From: Gammaproteobacteria bacterium
Lineage (GTDB): Bacteria > Pseudomonadota > Gammaproteobacteria > Steroidobacterales > Rariloculaceae
Length of the DNA stretch: 55,301 nucleotides
Assembly (NCBI GenBank): GCA_022825505.1
Contig: JAJDWR010000014.1
Location: forward strand, 1-55,301
Direction: 5' to 3'
This document shows positions 1 to 8,541 of the stretch, one piece after another (the stretch's first letter is position 1; each line of letters begins with the position of its first letter). The notes under the pieces were generated by a model. The model had not been told where the DNA came from, made no database searches, and saw only the letters and a list, made by a program, of their open reading frames with translations. The translations under genes were made by a program, and so were the position numbers.

Positions 1-197
1 CTGCACACGAAAAAGCGGACCAGCGGGCGTTGCTGCAGGGTGACGTGATCGCGAATCGTTCCACGCAGCATCGGGTAGCGGGCCTCCAGTGCGTCCAGGA
101 TCGAAGCCCGCGAGACTTCACCCTCTACCGTGAGCGTCACCTCGCCGTCAATGCCCGCCAGAGTCCTCAGATGAAAGGGGAGTTCGACGCGAATCAT
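1..197 (-). CDS. MoaD/ThiS-family sulfur carrier (partial)
   Basis: Only the first 65 codons are in the window; the C-terminus lies beyond the left edge. The N-terminus [15 protein letters not shown], followed by a [11 protein letters not shown] segment, fits the beta-grasp fold of MoaD/ThiS small sulfur carriers, which are usually 75-95 residues long and are adenylylated on a C-terminal Gly-Gly by an E1 enzyme. That Gly-Gly cannot be seen here. A second in-frame ATG at 221 would add eight residues (MDHPFPSP); neither start has a clear Shine-Dalgarno. The gene follows the BNR protein and the ThiF/MoeB gene on the same strand, so its activating enzyme is probably the one at 1443-2540. Whether it serves molybdopterin, thiamine, cysteine or a protein-modification route cannot be told. 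Confidence 0.75.
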   Translation of the reverse strand, partial: MIRVELPFHLRTLAGIDGEVTLTVEGEVSRASILDALEARYPMLRGTIRDHVTLQQRPLVRFFVC

Positions 198-226
198 GGG
201 AGAAGGGAAGGGATGGTCCATGAGGA

Positions 227-1429
<1,203 letters not shown>

Positions 1430-1442
1430 GTTAATCTCCCTC

Positions 1443-2540
1443 TCAGATTCCCACGTATTTCGCATAGACGCCGCGCGCCACGTTCGGCTCATCCGTGCCG
1501 TGAATGATCGCGCGGCCGTCCGGGAAGAGGCTCAGGGTAAAAGCACTGCCCCCGTCGGCGATACTGGCGCGGAGCATATATTGGCTTGCGGTCACGTTGC
1601 CATGCTCGCGCAAGCGAGCAGCGACCCTGTCGAGATCGAGTCCTACGGGGTCCTGCCTGTGGGTTAGCTGCACGGCGTCCCGGCCGCAGAGGGTGGTCGC
1701 CCCGGAGCCGAGCGTGCCGTCCAGATAGTCGAAGCGGCCCTGCTTGCAGCACGGACAGTCCCCGCGATCGTACGCACCGGCGACCTTGAGTTGCATGACG
1801 GTGTTCGTCCACAGGTCGATATTGAGTAATGTCGGGCAGATACGGTCGAAGTTTCCGCTGAGCACCTTGAGCGTCTCGGCGACCTGAAAGCTTGCGACGG
1901 TGGTGACAGCGGAAGCCAGCACTCCCACGGTGTCGCAGGTCGGCGTAGTCCCGGGCGGCGGTGCTTCTTCGAAAAGGCAGCGCAGGCAGGGCGTTGCCCC
2001 GCTGCCCGCGGCATCCCGTTCCCAGGGTGCGTCTCCGTCCGGCGTGTGGGGCAGGATCGCGAACGCCGCGCCGACGGTGCCGACCGCGCCGCCGTACATG
2101 TAGGGAATGCCGTGCTTTACTGCATAGTCGTTGGCGAGGTACCGGGTTTCGAAATTGTCCAGCCCGTCCACGAAAATATCGGCTCCGGATGCATGGCGGG
2201 CGATGTTGCCATGATTGAGATCGTCGATGATCGCCGTCACGCGAACAGTGGAGTTGATCCTCGCCAGGCGACTCCGCGCCGCTTCCGCCTTGGGGATGGC
2301 ATTTTCAACATCCCGCTCGTCGAACAGGACCTGCCGCTGCAGATTCGTGATCTCGACGAAATCACGGTCAACGATCACCAGGTGGCCGACGCCGGCACGG
2401 GCGAGAAGTTCGGCGGACATGCTGCCGAGCGCGCCGCATCCCAATATCAATGCGGTTGACGCGCCCAGCCGCCGTTGCCCTTCCTCACCGAAGCCGGGAA
2501 GCAGCGCCTGGCGGTGGTAGCGGGATTGGGCGTCACTCAT
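1443..2540 (-). CDS. MoeB/ThiF/HesA-family adenylyltransferase (E1-like)
   Basis: This is a 365-residue E1-like enzyme that should activate the C-terminus of a ubiquitin-like sulfur carrier by adenylation. It opens with the family signature [16 protein letters not shown], then a Rossmann nucleotide site ([11 protein letters not shown]) and the acidic [13 protein letters not shown] segment that binds ATP-Mg. Two zinc-binding pairs are visible, PCLRC and CPCC, and a candidate catalytic cysteine sits in TPTCDTVGV. About 80 C-terminal residues after the second zinc knuckle (from CGRDAVQL) form an extra domain where some homologues carry rhodanese. I took ATG 2540 ([11 protein letters not shown]) over an in-frame start at 2588 because it gives the usual family N-terminus. 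The likely substrate is the MoaD/ThiS protein two genes downstream. Confidence 0.9.
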   Translation of the reverse strand: MSDAQSRYHRQALLPGFGEEGQRRLGASTALILGCGALGSMSAELLARAGVGHLVIVDRDFVEITNLQRQVLFDERDVENAIPKAEAARSRLARINSTVRVTAIIDDLNHGNIARHASGADIFVDGLDNFETRYLANDYAVKHGIPYMYGGAVGTVGAAFAILPHTPDGDAPWERDAAGSGATPCLRCLFEEAPPPGTTPTCDTVGVLASAVTTVASFQVAETLKVLSGNFDRICPTLLNIDLWTNTVMQLKVAGAYDRGDCPCCKQGRFDYLDGTLGSGATTLCGRDAVQLTHRQDPVGLDLDRVAARLREHGNVTASQYMLRASIADGGSAFTLSLFPDGRAIIHGTDEPNVARGVYAKYVGI

Positions 2541-2637
2541 GTCTCGGAAAATCTCCAACGCGCCACGATTCGCGGTCGACGATGTCACCCGATGTTGACA
2601 CGCGGCGGAACCGCAATCTTATTGATCCGACAGGCCC

Positions 2638-3699
2638 TTAAGCTTGGTCATCCGCGCAGTTGAACGGCAGCACGGCATCGCCCGGAATCCAGCGCCACGA
2701 CTTGCCGAGCATGACCGGTTCCGTGAACAGCCATGGGTCGGTGACGACCAATTCGTAGTCAAGGCGGCTGCCCTCCTCGTTGACCGTGAAGCGCTCCACC
2801 GTTTCCACGTCTTCGCTCTGAGGCAGTCCGTTCTGGTCGAAATAAGGCCAATTGATTCGGCTGGTGCGCACCACGAGCGTGTCGCCCTCCCAATGGCCGA
2901 TGGAATGCCCCATCCGGGAGGGCGGTGCGTCCTGGTCGCCGGCGTCGCCGCTCATGTGGATGATGCGCATCGCGTCGAATTCCTCCATCCGCACGACGAT
3001 GCGATCTCCCTCGTCGATGAATTCGACGGGATTGGGCTGCTGCATGATAGTGGGCATGCCCTTGGGAATGCAGGTGAGGAACGGATTGTCCGGGTCGAGC
3101 GGGTCCCAGGCCGACTGCGCGGCCAGGGCCGCCTCCGTCAGCGGATAATCGAGCGTCCCGCCTTCGGTAAGGAAGCGCGTCTCCGTGCGCAGGAACGAGC
3201 CATCGGTGCTCCAGACGCGGAAGATTCCCAGGGAGGGGTCGGCGCCGGGCGTGCCGGGCGTTTCGTCGAGGCCGGTGCCCACGGTGTTGTCCGTCCAGCG
3301 GGCGACGGGCGTATCCAGCAACGCCTCGCGTCCGTCGGCCAGCAGCATGTTGATGGCGTAGGCGTCGCGCACAGGGCGCCTGGCAGGGTAGGCGGCCACC
3401 GTCACGGTGTCCCCGATGCCGAGCATTTCGCGCGTGATGCCGACGCGGTCCAGGCGTGTGACCGGGATGCTCTCCACGTTCCACGTCACCGGCTCGTTGT
3501 CATCGCCCATACTGCTCAGGGTGAAGCGCACGTGGGGGTTGCGCCAGGTCACGCCGGTTATCTCGCCCTGAATTTCGATGACGGTATCCATGTCATACGT
3601 GATACGCGCCGAGTGATGGGCGGACGCGGCAGCGATCGAAAACGCTGCCGACAATCCCAGCGCCAGTCGGGCCAAACGAGATTCCAGGCGTTTGCTCAT
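2638..3699 (-). CDS. Secreted two-domain protein, DUF6152 plus partner domain
   Basis: This 353-residue protein has a Sec signal peptide ending SIAAASA, so the mature chain would start with His-His-Ser. Residues about 29-120 form a DUF6152 domain (E-I-Q-G-E-I-T-G-V-T-W-R-N-P-H, then a G-D-T-V-T-V turn). The rest is a second domain seen elsewhere in this window as separate genes, recognised by GHSIGHWEGDTLVVRTS and the surrounding V-E-R-F and D-P-W-L-F-T-E-P segments. GGAGCAAGAGC before ATG 3699 supports the start. The function of either domain is unknown to me; a periplasmic or secreted location is likely. It stands alone and is divergent from the tRNA region. The fusion shows that the two domains probably work together. 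Confidence 0.8.
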   Translation of the reverse strand: MSKRLESRLARLALGLSAAFSIAAASAHHSARITYDMDTVIEIQGEITGVTWRNPHVRFTLSSMGDDNEPVTWNVESIPVTRLDRVGITREMLGIGDTVTVAAYPARRPVRDAYAINMLLADGREALLDTPVARWTDNTVGTGLDETPGTPGADPSLGIFRVWSTDGSFLRTETRFLTEGGTLDYPLTEAALAAQSAWDPLDPDNPFLTCIPKGMPTIMQQPNPVEFIDEGDRIVVRMEEFDAMRIIHMSGDAGDQDAPPSRMGHSIGHWEGDTLVVRTSRINWPYFDQNGLPQSEDVETVERFTVNEEGSRLDYELVVTDPWLFTEPVMLGKSWRWIPGDAVLPFNCADDQA

Positions 3700-3893
3700 G
3701 CTCTTGCTCCTGCGTGTCCACGCGTTTCGGAGTTCCGATCCGCGGATTAAGGACGCTGCTGAAACACTACCGCCTCAACAGGCCGTCGATCAAGGAAACG
3801 CGATTCCAGCCCAGGCCACGCCGACCTGACTGTGCCGGGTGCAATATGGCCACAATGCCGCAAATGCGGGATAATTCCGCGTTCACAGGCTGT

Positions 3894-3969
3894 GGGGCCG
3901 TAGCTCAGTTGGGAGAGCGCTGCGTTCGCAATGCAGAGGTCGGGAGTTCGAATCTCCTCGGCTCCACCA
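3894..3969 (+). tRNA. tRNA-Ala (anticodon CGC)
   Basis: All arms fold as a cloverleaf. The acceptor stem is GGGGCCG with CGGCTCC, including the G3-U70 wobble that identifies alanine tRNA. The anticodon stem CTGCG/TGCAG encloses the loop TTCGCAA, with anticodon CGC at 3927-3929 reading GCG codons. The T arm GGAG-TTCGAAT-CTCC is canonical and the 3' CCA is encoded. A GATAAT about 18 bases upstream (3870-3875) may be its -10 box, though no convincing -35 was found. It lies 24 bases before the start of the metallo-hydrolase gene. Confidence 0.97.
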
Positions 3970-3993
3970 ATTTGCCTTTTTCAGGGGGTCCAG

Positions 3994-4923
3994 ATGAAGA
4001 AAGTCAAGCTACTCGCGCTCGCAGGACTGATCTTTCCCGTTACGCAAGCGTACGCTCAGTACGAAACGGGCTGGGACATGTCCGAGCCGGGCATTCACCG
4101 GATTTCGGAGCACGTGTACCGGTGGGGCGGCGGCGCCATGGGCGGGATCAACGGACTGTTCGTCCCCACGCCGGAAGGCATTATCGTCATCGACGGACCC
4201 GGTAACCCGTGCACACCGGAAAGCGGCCAGTGGTTCAGGGATGAGCTCGAACAACGCTACGATGTCCCGGTGCGCTACGTCGTGTTGAGCCACGATCACC
4301 AGAGCCACATCTGCGGCACGACCGTGTTCGCGGACACGGCTGTGGCGATCGGTTCCAAAAAGCTCAGGCCACACCTGATCAGGGAGGGCCGCATCGCGCC
4401 GATCCCGACCGTGTCGTTCGACGGGTCGCTGGATATCGACCTTGGCGGCGTGAAAGTCGTGTTGCATTACCTCGGCCCGACCCACAGCGACAACCTCATC
4501 GTCACCCACATTCCCCAGGATGGCGTGCTGTTCGTTCCGGATCTGTCGCGGCCGCACGGCCAATTGCCCAATCCGGATTTTCGGGACATGGACGTGGACA
4601 ACACCATCGAGGTGCTGGGCATACTGTCCCGGATGGACGACGTGGACATCGTCATGCCGGGACATAACTCGCCTGTCGCAGACCAGAGCTACTTCCGCCG
4701 CTACCGGGACTACCTGGCGACTCTCAGGGAACGCGTACTGGAGCACATGGTGGCCGGCCGCACGCTGGAAGAGATTCTCGGGCACGTGACGATGAGCGAC
4801 TTCGACGATTACGCTAACCTGCAACAGGTTATCGAGCCGAACGTCATCACCATGTACGACTACCTGTACCGATACCGGGAACCCAACTCACCCGGCGGTC
4901 TGCCGATCAGGGCGACGGAATAA
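3994..4923 (+). CDS. Secreted metallo-beta-lactamase-fold protein with altered metal motif
   Basis: The 309-residue protein starts at ATG 3994, behind CAGGGGGTC; a longer frame would begin inside the tRNA and was rejected. A signal peptide ends near AYA-Q22. The metallo-beta-lactamase fold is shown by the motif at residues 100-105, His-Asp-His-Gln-Ser-His, then Asp183 (FVPDL), His164 (GPTHSDN) and His224 (PGHNSP). The canonical motif is HxHxDH; here the Asp that usually binds the second zinc is Ser104. The protein may therefore bind one metal or use another ligand, and its activity is uncertain. Relatives include quinoprotein-linked and B3-like periplasmic hydrolases. No substrate can be named from the neighbours. 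Confidence 0.88.
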   Translation: MKKVKLLALAGLIFPVTQAYAQYETGWDMSEPGIHRISEHVYRWGGGAMGGINGLFVPTPEGIIVIDGPGNPCTPESGQWFRDELEQRYDVPVRYVVLSHDHQSHICGTTVFADTAVAIGSKKLRPHLIREGRIAPIPTVSFDGSLDIDLGGVKVVLHYLGPTHSDNLIVTHIPQDGVLFVPDLSRPHGQLPNPDFRDMDVDNTIEVLGILSRMDDVDIVMPGHNSPVADQSYFRRYRDYLATLRERVLEHMVAGRTLEEILGHVTMSDFDDYANLQQVIEPNVITMYDYLYRYREPNSPGGLPIRATE

Positions 4924-5050
4924 CCAAAACAGCATCACTTCGATGAGAATCTGTATGTTGTTGATGTCGCTGGGAGTATAAATCTACCGGGCTATACCGG
5001 CTCTGGAGGAGCGCAAGTTATCCGGTATATTCCGCGAAACGCGAAGGTCC

Positions 5051-5323
5051 TCAAGCCACCTCCAGCAACACTGAGGGGTCTTTGTCAGCTATGGCAAGCA
5101 GCGTGCGGGCCGCGCCGGACGGGCATCGGCGTCCTTGCTCCCAGTCTTGAAGCGTCCTCACCGATATTCCGAGCAACTCGGCGAAACGCGCCTGTGACAA
5201 ACCAGCCTTCTCCCGGACAGAAGCAACGTCTGGCACGTTCACGATACGTCCATACTCTTCGCGTTTTAGTTCACGCAGTCCTTCGAGAATCTCTTTACCG
5301 ATGTCTCGACGTTCTTCATTCAT
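5051..5323 (-). CDS. Xre-family antitoxin (HigA-like)
   Basis: This 90-residue protein has a C-terminal helix-turn-helix of the Xre/Cro type (VREKAGLSQARFAELLGIS, then VRTLQDWEQGRR). Its N-terminus is charged and helical and would contact the toxin. The start at 5323 follows GGAGATCGAAA and overlaps the end of the upstream toxin gene by eight bases, the usual arrangement for toxin-first HigBA-type modules. It should neutralise the toxin at 5316-5630 and repress their shared promoter, whose palindrome lies at 5639-5657. A longer reading frame to 5539 merely reads through the toxin gene. Confidence 0.88.
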   Translation of the reverse strand: MNEERRDIGKEILEGLRELKREEYGRIVNVPDVASVREKAGLSQARFAELLGISVRTLQDWEQGRRCPSGAARTLLAIADKDPSVLLEVA

Positions 5324-5630
5324 TTTCGATCTCCTGCCGAATCTGCCGCAATGCATGTGCCGGCACATTGTCCCTGAAACTCTTCGGATACATCGTGAGC
5401 ATCCAGAAAACTCCCTCGGAACGCCGGACAAAATAGATGACACGATAACCGCCGCGCTTCCCGCGTCCCTCCGCGCGCCAACGAAGCTTGCGAACGCCTC
5501 CCGAACCCGGAATGACCTTCCCGACCTCAGGGTCCGCAATCATGGACGCCTGCAGCGCCGCGTACTCGTCGTCGGTCAAGTAGTTTTTGACCATCAGCGT
5601 AAAGAGGTTTGTTTCGATAAAGCTGTACAT
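5316..5630 (-). CDS. RelE/HigB-family toxin
   Basis: The 104-residue protein MYSFIETNLFT... matches the RelE/HigB mRNA-interferase family: the start S-F-I-E-T, the core V-I-P-G-S-G-G-V-R-K-L-R-W, then G-K-R-G-G-Y-R-V-I-Y-F and a hydrophobic strand ending in MYPKS. These toxins usually cleave mRNA on the ribosome or inhibit translation. An in-frame ATG at 5660 would add ten residues, but it lies upstream of a TATAAT box at 5637-5642. That places the transcript start almost exactly at ATG 5630 and favours a leaderless message from the shorter start. The gene is first in a two-gene module with the Xre antitoxin. Confidence 0.87.
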   Translation of the reverse strand: MYSFIETNLFTLMVKNYLTDDEYAALQASMIADPEVGKVIPGSGGVRKLRWRAEGRGKRGGYRVIYFVRRSEGVFWMLTMYPKSFRDNVPAHALRQIRQEIENE

Positions 5631-5636
5631 CGGCGG

Positions 5637-5664
5637 ATTATACGGCGATGCCGTATACAATCAA
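5637..5664 (-). promoter_or_regulatory. Promoter of the HigBA-like module
   Basis: Reading the minus strand, TTGATT (5664-5659) and a perfect TATAAT (5642-5637) are separated by 16 bases. Only six bases separate the -10 box from ATG 5630, so transcription would start at or next to the start codon, giving a leaderless mRNA. The palindrome at 5639-5657 covers the spacer and part of the -10 box, where repressor binding would block RNA polymerase. Confidence 0.65.
5639..5657. promoter_or_regulatory. Palindromic operator, HigBA-like module
   Basis: TATACGGC-GAT-GCCGTATA is a perfect inverted repeat with 8-base arms and a 3-base spacer, placed 9 bases before the toxin start and overlapping its -10 box. 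It is the expected kind of site for autorepression by the Xre antitoxin. Confidence 0.7.
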
Positions 5665-5797
5665 CCGGTGCGAATCTGGCGATCTTGGTGACTTTTGGGG
5701 TTCAGCCGCCCCATTCAAGTACGCCCCGTGATGTGTTGTCGTTGAATCCCACCAGCGCGGTCAATTGCATGATCCGAACAAGTGCTGCCGGGTTGGC

Positions 5798-6112
5798 TCA
5801 GGGCTCTCGATCGTCCAGGAAACGGTCGATCTGGTGCATTCGTTCATGCAGCACGGTGACAATGCCGATCGCCCCGTCGGCCAGTTTTTTCCAGTAGACG
5901 AAGTGCCGTTTGTAGCGGAAGACGTAACCGTCTACCCCGAATTCCGCGGGAACCGCGCGCGAGACGACCGCGCCGGTGGCGATTGCATCGAATGCATCGA
6001 ACAACCCGCGGATGTAAGCATCCGCCCGGACCTGTCCCCAGCGCTCGCGGGTGTAGCGATAGATTTCGTCGATGCGAATCGCCGCCGCATCCTGGACGCG
6101 TATCGGCGTCAT
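5798..6112 (-). CDS. ParE/RelE-family toxin
   Basis: This 104-residue protein has the ParE-type layout: an N-terminal helix with Y-R-Y-T-R-E-R-W-G, a helix D-A-Y-I-R-G-L-F-D-A-F-D, then strands with V-D-G-Y-V-F-R-Y-K-R-H-F-V-Y-W and the C-terminal I-V-T-V-L-H-E-R-M-H segment. Family members poison DNA gyrase or cleave mRNA. The start overlaps the stop of the preceding antitoxin gene in an ATGA (6109-6112), the standard translational coupling of parDE-type operons. Positive-strand frames over this region are shadows. Confidence 0.88.
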   Translation of the reverse strand: MTPIRVQDAAAIRIDEIYRYTRERWGQVRADAYIRGLFDAFDAIATGAVVSRAVPAEFGVDGYVFRYKRHFVYWKKLADGAIGIVTVLHERMHQIDRFLDDREP

Positions 6113-6375
6113 GCGCCGGGAGGCGCATTGTGTTTCGCGATGACCTCGGATGCCGACAACGCATGGTAAGAATCGTCCGGCGCGGCGAAGGCGCGTGCCA
6201 GTTCGGCCTTCAGCCGTTCGAAGGCTTCGCGCTCCGCGCGCGCCTTGTCGCGGCGTATGAGGTCGCGCACGTACTCGCTGACACTTTCATAAGCTCCGGT
6301 CTCGCCGACATTTGCCGCGACGAAGTCGCTGAGCGCGCCGCTGACGCGAACTGTCATTGTGGTCGTGTGCCGCAT
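6109..6375 (-). CDS. ParD-like ribbon-helix-helix antitoxin
   Basis: This 88-residue protein has an N-terminal ribbon-helix-helix (M-T-V-R-V-S-G-A-L-S-D-F-V, then Y-E-S-V-S-E-Y-V-R-D-L-I-R-R) and a charged C-terminal tail that would wrap the ParE toxin. The annotated start is ATG 6375; an internal ATG at 6357 (MTVRVSG) would also give a normal ParD N-terminus. The gene precedes and overlaps the toxin gene by four bases. An inverted repeat 22-50 bases upstream (6397-6425) is a likely autoregulatory site. Confidence 0.85.
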   Translation of the reverse strand: MRHTTTMTVRVSGALSDFVAANVGETGAYESVSEYVRDLIRRDKARAEREAFERLKAELARAFAAPDDSYHALSASEVIAKHNAPPGA

Positions 6376-6396
6376 CGGTTAGTTTCCCGCCTGACT

Positions 6397-6425
6397 TGTA
6401 TTCAGATTAAACAATATTGAATACA
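6397..6425. promoter_or_regulatory. Inverted repeat upstream of parD-like gene
   Basis: TGTATTC (6397-6403) and GAATACA (6419-6425) are perfect 7-base arms with centres 22 bases apart, about two helical turns, in an AT-rich stretch. Position and spacing suit a ribbon-helix-helix antitoxin operator. Confidence 0.5.
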
Positions 6426-6508
6426 GCCGCAAACAGCCGGACACGGTCTCGCTCTGCATCATGAACCAGGGCATGACCAGCGCGTCGGTGGAGATTTCGT
6501 CAATCGCC

Positions 6509-6850
6509 TCAGCCAAATACGCTCGAATAAACGTCTTGATTGAAGCCCACCAGTACAGTCTCGCCGATTCGGGCCGTCGGGGCGCGCAGGTTGCCGGTTG
6601 GTCCCAGCATGGCGCGCACCGCTTCATCCGACGACAGGGTGTCTCCAGAGAACTCGATGACCTTCTTGCCCCTGGAAGCGATCAACCGTGACGCACTCGC
6701 AAGCATGGCTGCCGCATCCGCTGCCTGCAGCTTCCTGCTCGCGGGTACCCGCTCGGCGATCTCGATGTTATTGGCCTCCAGAAACTTGGAAGCCCGTTTA
6801 CAGCCGGTTCACCCGGGGCGGTGGTAGTACCAGTCAACCTTGACGGTCAT
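6509..6850 (-). CDS. ArsC/glutaredoxin-like selenoprotein (UGA = Sec14)
   Basis: Read through one TGA, the frame gives a coherent 113-residue thioredoxin-fold protein of the ArsC family. The start at 6850 has a strong CAGGAG eight bases upstream. It begins MTVKVDWYYHRPG, then TGA at 6811-6809, then T-G-C-K-R-A-S-K-F-L-E. The TGA occupies the first redox position of a CxxC motif, giving U-x-x-C. The rest is intact: K-V-I-E-F-S-G-D, a cis-proline-type loop L-R-A-P-T-A-R, and a final V-L-V-G-F-N-Q-D-V-Y segment. A hairpin just after the TGA (6773-6794) looks like a bacterial SECIS. Selenocysteine-containing members of this family are known from environmental bacteria. The alternative is a nonsense mutation of TGC or TGT, but no other damage is seen. 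Automated calling would keep only the part after the TGA (from 6706). Confidence 0.82.
6773..6794 (-). promoter_or_regulatory. SECIS-like hairpin after the Sec UGA
   Basis: On the transcript strand, GGCUUCC (6794-6788) pairs with GGAGGCC (6779-6773) over seven base pairs (one G-U), closing an eight-base loop AAGUUUCU that contains the GU expected near the apex. The loop starts 21 bases after the UGA. That agrees with bacterial SECIS elements, which sit inside the coding sequence shortly downstream of the UGA and are bound by SelB. Confidence 0.65.
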
Positions 6851-6929
6851 CTGAGAATCTCCTGACAGGCCAATTTTGCGGCTGATCGTGCTGCCGGCGC
6901 CGCGGCTGATCGCGCTCCCGGTACCGCTG

Positions 6930-7301
6930 CTAATCCCACTCTTTCACGACGCCGTCCGGAGTCGTCACGAAGCCGAGCAGGCAACCGGGGGATCCGTCCC
7001 TGAGCGCGTGGCACCTTACGTGGATCCGGTCGCCGGGCTTGAGCTCATCCTCGGAAATTCCGGCCCTGGTAAGCGTCGACGCGCCCGCGGCCTCCATGGC
7101 CCACGTTATGGTTCCTCCGTCCTCGGTCTCGACATCCATGTAAAGCCAGGCATGCGGATTGATGAAGTAGAGGTCGGTAACCGTTCCGTCAAGTTCGGTG
7201 TACTGCGTCATCTCGTAGTTGCCGTGGGAGTGGTGCGCCCATCCGGTCAGTGTCACGGCAAGCGTTGCGATGAAGACGAGGGCTGTTCGCTTTGGTTGCA
7301 T
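6930..7301 (-). CDS. Secreted DUF6152-family protein
   Basis: This 123-residue protein has a signal peptide ending TLTGWA, followed directly by His-His-Ser-His at the predicted mature N-terminus. The DUF6152 pattern is clear: E-L-D-G-T-V-T-D-L-Y-F-I-N-P-H-A-W-L-Y, then I-T-W-A-M-E-A-A-G and L-K-P-G-D-R-I-H-V. A GGGAG lies at normal distance from ATG 7301. The role is unknown. The next gene upstream (7341-7982) also encodes a secreted protein and is 39 bases away on the same strand, so the two are probably co-transcribed. Confidence 0.85.
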   Translation of the reverse strand: MQPKRTALVFIATLAVTLTGWAHHSHGNYEMTQYTELDGTVTDLYFINPHAWLYMDVETEDGGTITWAMEAAGASTLTRAGISEDELKPGDRIHVRCHALRDGSPGCLLGFVTTPDGVVKEWD

Positions 7302-7340
7302 TGTCGGCTCCCGAAGTCCTTGTTCCTGAATTCCAGACGG

Positions 7341-7982
7341 CTAGCGGCCCGGCCGATACTCGCTGCCGAGCTTGATTTTCCGCACCTCGTGGAAGGTCGG
7401 ATACATGATCCTGACGCCGTTCTCGTCCAGGAACTCGAACGACTGCTGGAACATGCCGCCGGTGGGTGCTGTGGGCGCGATCGTCGCTTCGATGGCGTAA
7501 AGCTTGCTCTCGAGCAGGTACAGGCCCGCAAACGTGCGCGTGCCGTCGGGATTGGTCGTATGAAGCTGGTGGCCATCGACCCGGCCGATGTAGTGGTAAT
7601 TGTCGTACTCCACGGATTCGGCTCTCTCGCGGATCATTCTGGCGAAATACGCCACGGACCCGCGTGCGTCCACCTCCCCGTAGACACTGAGATAGATGCC
7701 GTCGAGCTCGGCGATTCGCTCCCTGTGCAGTTCCATGGAGTCGACGTAGTCGACGACGGTGAGGGTGTAGGTTCCGTACTGGTCTTCTGCTCGGTGGATG
7801 TGTGCAGGCACAACGATTCCGTACTCGGTCTCGAAGTCGACGGTTTCGATTTCGAATTCCCCACCGGGCACCATGATCCGGAATACGGCGTCCTCGCTAG
7901 TAAACGGCGCCCACCGCTGGGCGAAGGCCGAACTGCTGAAGATCAGAATCGTCGCCAGTGAGATCAGTCGCAGAACGAACAT
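7341..7982 (-). CDS. Secreted protein of unknown function
   Basis: This 213-residue protein has a typical signal peptide (ISLATILIFSSSAFA-QRW). The mature part is rich in short beta strands (F-R-I-M-V-P-G-G-E-F-E-I, Y-G-T-Y-T-L-T-V-V-D-Y, T-F-A-G-L-Y-L-L-E-S-K-L-Y-A-I-E). I recognise no named family or catalytic motif. The start at 7982 has GAGGAG upstream. It is embedded among DUF6152 genes, with one 39 bases downstream and another 127 bases upstream, and may belong to the same exported system. Confidence 0.75.
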   Translation of the reverse strand: MFVLRLISLATILIFSSSAFAQRWAPFTSEDAVFRIMVPGGEFEIETVDFETEYGIVVPAHIHRAEDQYGTYTLTVVDYVDSMELHRERIAELDGIYLSVYGEVDARGSVAYFARMIRERAESVEYDNYHYIGRVDGHQLHTTNPDGTRTFAGLYLLESKLYAIEATIAPTAPTGGMFQQSFEFLDENGVRIMYPTFHEVRKIKLGSEYRPGR

Positions 7983-8109
7983 GCCGAATCTCCTCGGAAA
8001 ACCGGATCAATACGTATTCTGCCAAAAGCAGGCGCCGGACGCATGCAGTTGGCGTGAATTCATCGGAAAATTCCGCCGGGACGCGTCGCGCGGGAGCTGC
8101 CGACCATCT

Positions 8110-8541
8110 CTATGGTTGTTCAGCCGCTCTCGCCAGTGCCGCGCTCACCCCCGTAAACGTGGCCACGTCGCCGTTGGGGAACTCCATGCTCTTCAACCGC
8201 GAGGTGTTTTCCCTGACGAGGCCAGGAACGCCGGGCCAGCCCACAACGATAGGCAAGCGGTCGCCCGGGCTGAGCATGGAGGCACTGATGCCTCCCCGCC
8301 TGGTGAAGTTGCCGCTGGGCAGTTCCGCCTGCCACTGCACTTCGTTGCCGTCGTCGTCGGTGACGACATAGATCAGAACTCCGTGCGGGTTGGCGACCAG
8401 GAAGTCGACCACGGTGACATTCTCGTGCACGATTTCCGAGTTGATGTCGAAGAACATGGTGCTGTGGTGCGCGGCCACCGGAGGGGTGCTCGCGGCGATC
8501 AGCGCCGCCAGCATCGCGGTCAATATGCCCGGGTATTTCAT
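8110..8541 (-). CDS. Secreted DUF6152-family protein
   Basis: This 143-residue protein has a signal peptide ending STPPVAA and a predicted mature start His-His-Ser-Thr. DUF6152 hallmarks are V-T-V-V-D-F-L-V-A-N-P-H-G-V-L-I-Y, V-Q-W-Q-A-E-L-P and L-S-P-G-D-R-L-P-I-V-V-G. ATG 8541 overlaps the TGA of the preceding gene (ATGA, 8538-8541). Its translation is therefore coupled to the partner-domain protein, matching the two-domain fusions at 2638-3699 and 42428-43537. A longer 342-codon frame runs through the upstream gene and is not real. Confidence 0.85.
   Translation of the reverse strand: MKYPGILTAMLAALIAASTPPVAAHHSTMFFDINSEIVHENVTVVDFLVANPHGVLIYVVTDDDGNEVQWQAELPSGNFTRRGGISASMLSPGDRLPIVVGWPGVPGLVRENTSRLKSMEFPNGDVATFTGVSAALARAAEQP

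Noticed and set aside
3931..3993. Start of the metallo-hydrolase inside the tRNA
   Set aside because: The frame overlaps tRNA-Ala, while ATG 3994 has a ribosome site and begins a signal peptide.
6379..6627. 82-residue frame beside the ParD-like gene
   Set aside because: It runs through the selenoprotein in another frame and shows no domain; only its last part is outside that gene.
3894..6850. Genomic island integrated at tRNA-Ala
   Set aside because: No integrase, no repeat of the tRNA 3' end was noticed, and the first gene after the tRNA is an ordinary secreted hydrolase.
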